Positions 3,880 to 5,512 of a DNA stretch of 5,512 bases are shown here, piece by piece. The notes below the pieces were generated by a model. It was not told where the DNA came from. It was given only the letters and a program-made list of their open reading frames with translations, and searched no databases. The first letter of the stretch is position 1. Every line of letters starts with the position of its first letter. The DNA lies in the NCBI GenBank assembly GCA_031261885.1, contig JAISIU010000248.1, positions 1 to 5,512 on the forward strand. Direction: 5' to 3'. Source of the stretch: Bifidobacteriaceae bacterium. GTDB taxonomy: Bacteria; Actinomycetota; Actinomycetes; Actinomycetales; WQXJ01. A program made the translations under genes and the position numbers.

Positions 3880-5496
3880 GTGACCGACACCGCGACAGCC
3901 CCGAGCGCACCCGCCGATCCCTCTGCCGGCCGCACCGCGCGCGCGATCTCCGACCATGCCCAACGCATGGAACAGGCCACCGCCACGGCAGAGCAGACGG
4001 CCCAGGCCAAGCAGCACGCCAAGGGCAAGCTGACGGCCCGCGAGCGCATCGACGCCCTGTTGGACCCCGGCAGCTTCATGGAGCTCGACGCCCTCGTGAC
4101 CCACCGCGCCACGGGCTTCGGCATCGACGCCAAGCACCCGGCCGGCGACGGCGTCGTGACGGGCCTCGGCACCGTGGACGGCCGCCACGTCGCGGTGTGG
4201 GCGCAGGACTTCTCCGTGTTCGGCGGCTCGCTCGGCGAGGCCCACGGCCGCAAGATCACAAAGGTCCAGGACCTGGCGCAGCGCACGGGCATGCCCGTGA
4301 TCGGCATCTCCGATGGCGGCGGCGCCCGCATCCAGGAGGGGGTCGACGGCCTGGTCCAGTTCGCGGAGATCTTCCGCCGCAACGTCGCCGCGTCCGGGAT
4401 CGTGCCGCAGATCAGCCTGATCCTCGGGCCGTCCGCCGGCGGGGCCGTCTACTCCCCCGCGCTCACGGACTTCATCGTCATGGCCCAGGGCACCTCGCAC
4501 ATGTTCATCACGGGCCCGGACGTTATCAAAGCCGTGACCGGCGAGGACGTCGGCATGGAGGAACTGGGCGGGGCGGACGCCCACTCGCGCCGCTCTGGCG
4601 TCTGCCACTACGCGGCGACGGACGAGCAGGACGCCATCGACTACGTGAAGGCGCTGCTCAGCTACTTGCCGAGCAACAACCTGACGGACCCGCCGCTGAT
4701 CCCGCCGCTTGAACCAGCCGGCCCGGAGCCCACGGCCCAGGACCTGGCGCTGGACGCCATCGTCCCCGACTCCGACACCCGGCCCTACGACATGGCCCAG
4801 GTGGTCCAGACCGTGCTCGACGACGGCGAGTTCCTAGAGACCCAGGCGCTGTTCGCGCCGAACGTGCTGACCGGGTTCGGGCGCGTCGACGGGCAGAGCG
4901 TCGGGATCGTCGCGAACCAGCCGCTCCAAATGGCCGGCTCGCTCGACATCAACGCGGCCGAGAAGGCCGCCCGGTTCGTCCGCACGTGCGACGCCTTCGG
5001 CGTGCCGATCCTCACGTTCGTCGACGTGCCGGGTTTCCTGCCGGGCACCGACCAGGAGTGGGGCGGCATCATCCGCCGCGGCGCCAAGCTGATCTACGCC
5101 TACGCCGAGGCGACCGTGCCGATGGTCACGACCATCACGCGCAAGGCGTTCGGCGGGGCCTACATCGTCATGGGCTCCAAGCTGCTCGGCGCGGACGTCA
5201 ACCTGGCGTGGCCCACGGCCCAGATCGCGGTCATGGGCGCGGACGGCGCGGTCGGCATCCTGCACCGCCGCGACCTCAAGGCCCTGGAGCCCGAGGCCGC
5301 CGCCCAAAAACGCGCCGAGCTGGCCCAGGACTACGCCGACCAGCTGTTGACCCCGTACGTGGCCGCCGAACGCGGCTACCTCGATGCCGTCATCGCCCCG
5401 CACGACACCCGCACCAGGGTCGCGGCCGCCCTCCAGGCGCTGCGCACCAAGCGGGCGCCGCGCTCGGCCCGGAAGCATGGGAACGTGCCGCTATGA
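3880..5496 (+). CDS. pccB: Acyl-CoA carboxylase beta (carboxyltransferase) subunit
   Basis: 538 residues from GTG 3880. The subunit moves the carboxyl group from biotin to acetyl- or propionyl-CoA, giving malonyl- or methylmalonyl-CoA for lipid synthesis, with a biotinylated alpha subunit encoded elsewhere. KGKLTARERIDALLDPGSF opens the fold. The N-terminal half carries GGARIQEG (147-154) and SAGGAVYSPALTDF (from 185). The C-terminal half carries AGSLDINAAEKAARF (from 352), VDVPGFLPGTDQE (from 381) and FGGAYIVMGSK (from 424). The KHGNVPL end is typical, so it is complete. Residue 429, after GGAY, is Ile, where propionyl-specific enzymes have Asp. An in-frame TTG at 3817 would add 21 atypical residues, and the frame is closed at 3802. 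No strong ribosome-binding site precedes either start. The stop overlaps the next start. Confidence 0.92.
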   Translation: MTDTATAPSAPADPSAGRTARAISDHAQRMEQATATAEQTAQAKQHAKGKLTARERIDALLDPGSFMELDALVTHRATGFGIDAKHPAGDGVVTGLGTVDGRHVAVWAQDFSVFGGSLGEAHGRKITKVQDLAQRTGMPVIGISDGGGARIQEGVDGLVQFAEIFRRNVAASGIVPQISLILGPSAGGAVYSPALTDFIVMAQGTSHMFITGPDVIKAVTGEDVGMEELGGADAHSRRSGVCHYAATDEQDAIDYVKALLSYLPSNNLTDPPLIPPLEPAGPEPTAQDLALDAIVPDSDTRPYDMAQVVQTVLDDGEFLETQALFAPNVLTGFGRVDGQSVGIVANQPLQMAGSLDINAAEKAARFVRTCDAFGVPILTFVDVPGFLPGTDQEWGGIIRRGAKLIYAYAEATVPMVTTITRKAFGGAYIVMGSKLLGADVNLAWPTAQIAVMGADGAVGILHRRDLKALEPEAAAQKRAELAQDYADQLLTPYVAAERGYLDAVIAPHDTRTRVAAALQALRTKRAPRSARKHGNVPL

Positions 5497-5512
5497 CCCC
5501 ACCCGCCTTGAG
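5493..5512 (+). CDS. Start of a coupled downstream gene (partial), possibly epsilon subunit
   Basis: An ATG at 5493 overlaps the carboxylase stop as ATGA, and the frame MTPPAL stays open to the window end. In many actinobacteria the beta subunit gene is followed directly by a short gene for the acyl-CoA carboxylase epsilon subunit, which fits the overlap. Six codons cannot identify the product. Confidence 0.4.

Noticed and set aside
3826..4608. Long minus-strand frames opposite the carboxylase gene (also 3759-4382 and 4834-5478)
   Set aside because: They are shadows of a well-supported carboxyltransferase reading frame; their composition is Arg/Ala/Gly/Asp-biased with no domain.

Overview
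The window looks like chromosomal DNA from a high-GC actinobacterium (Actinomycetota). Codons strongly favour G or C in third position, GTG starts and 4-bp stop/start overlaps are common, and FmdB-type, SAF-domain and biotin-dependent acyl-CoA carboxylase genes are familiar residents of such genomes. I cannot fix the genus.

Layout. 1-432: an FmdB-family zinc-ribbon gene and a strong intrinsic terminator. 433-868: no credible gene, but a cluster of related hairpin-forming repeats (two nearly identical 60-bp palindromes, one decayed copy, one half copy). 869-1651: a membrane-anchored SAF/CpaB-like protein with a repetitive Ser/Gly/Asn insert. 1652-3202: two type II toxin-antitoxin modules in the same direction, an AbrB-type VapB with a PIN toxin and then a different VapB (probable ribbon-helix-helix) with another PIN toxin. 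A ~95-bp imperfect direct repeat follows each vapC. The repeat is the end of a minus-strand mini-gene: the copy at 3266-3412 is an open frame for a 48-residue protein ending PPHWS, while the copy at 2367-2510 is broken by a lost start, two frameshifts and a nonsense codon. 3413-3879: intergenic, weakly structured. 3880-5496: the carboxyltransferase (beta) subunit of an acyl-CoA carboxylase. Its stop overlaps the start of a further gene cut off by the window end, possibly the epsilon subunit.

How the parts relate. The flanking genes are housekeeping-like; the toxin-antitoxin pairs and repeats between them look like an accessory insertion zone. The second vapBC module lies between the decayed and intact copies of the mini-gene, as if a small islet had entered at that gene's 3' end and duplicated it. 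No integrase, transposase, tRNA, rRNA or CRISPR array is visible. I see no proven new system; the two points most worth checking are the palindrome cluster and the duplicated mini-gene flanking vapBC2.
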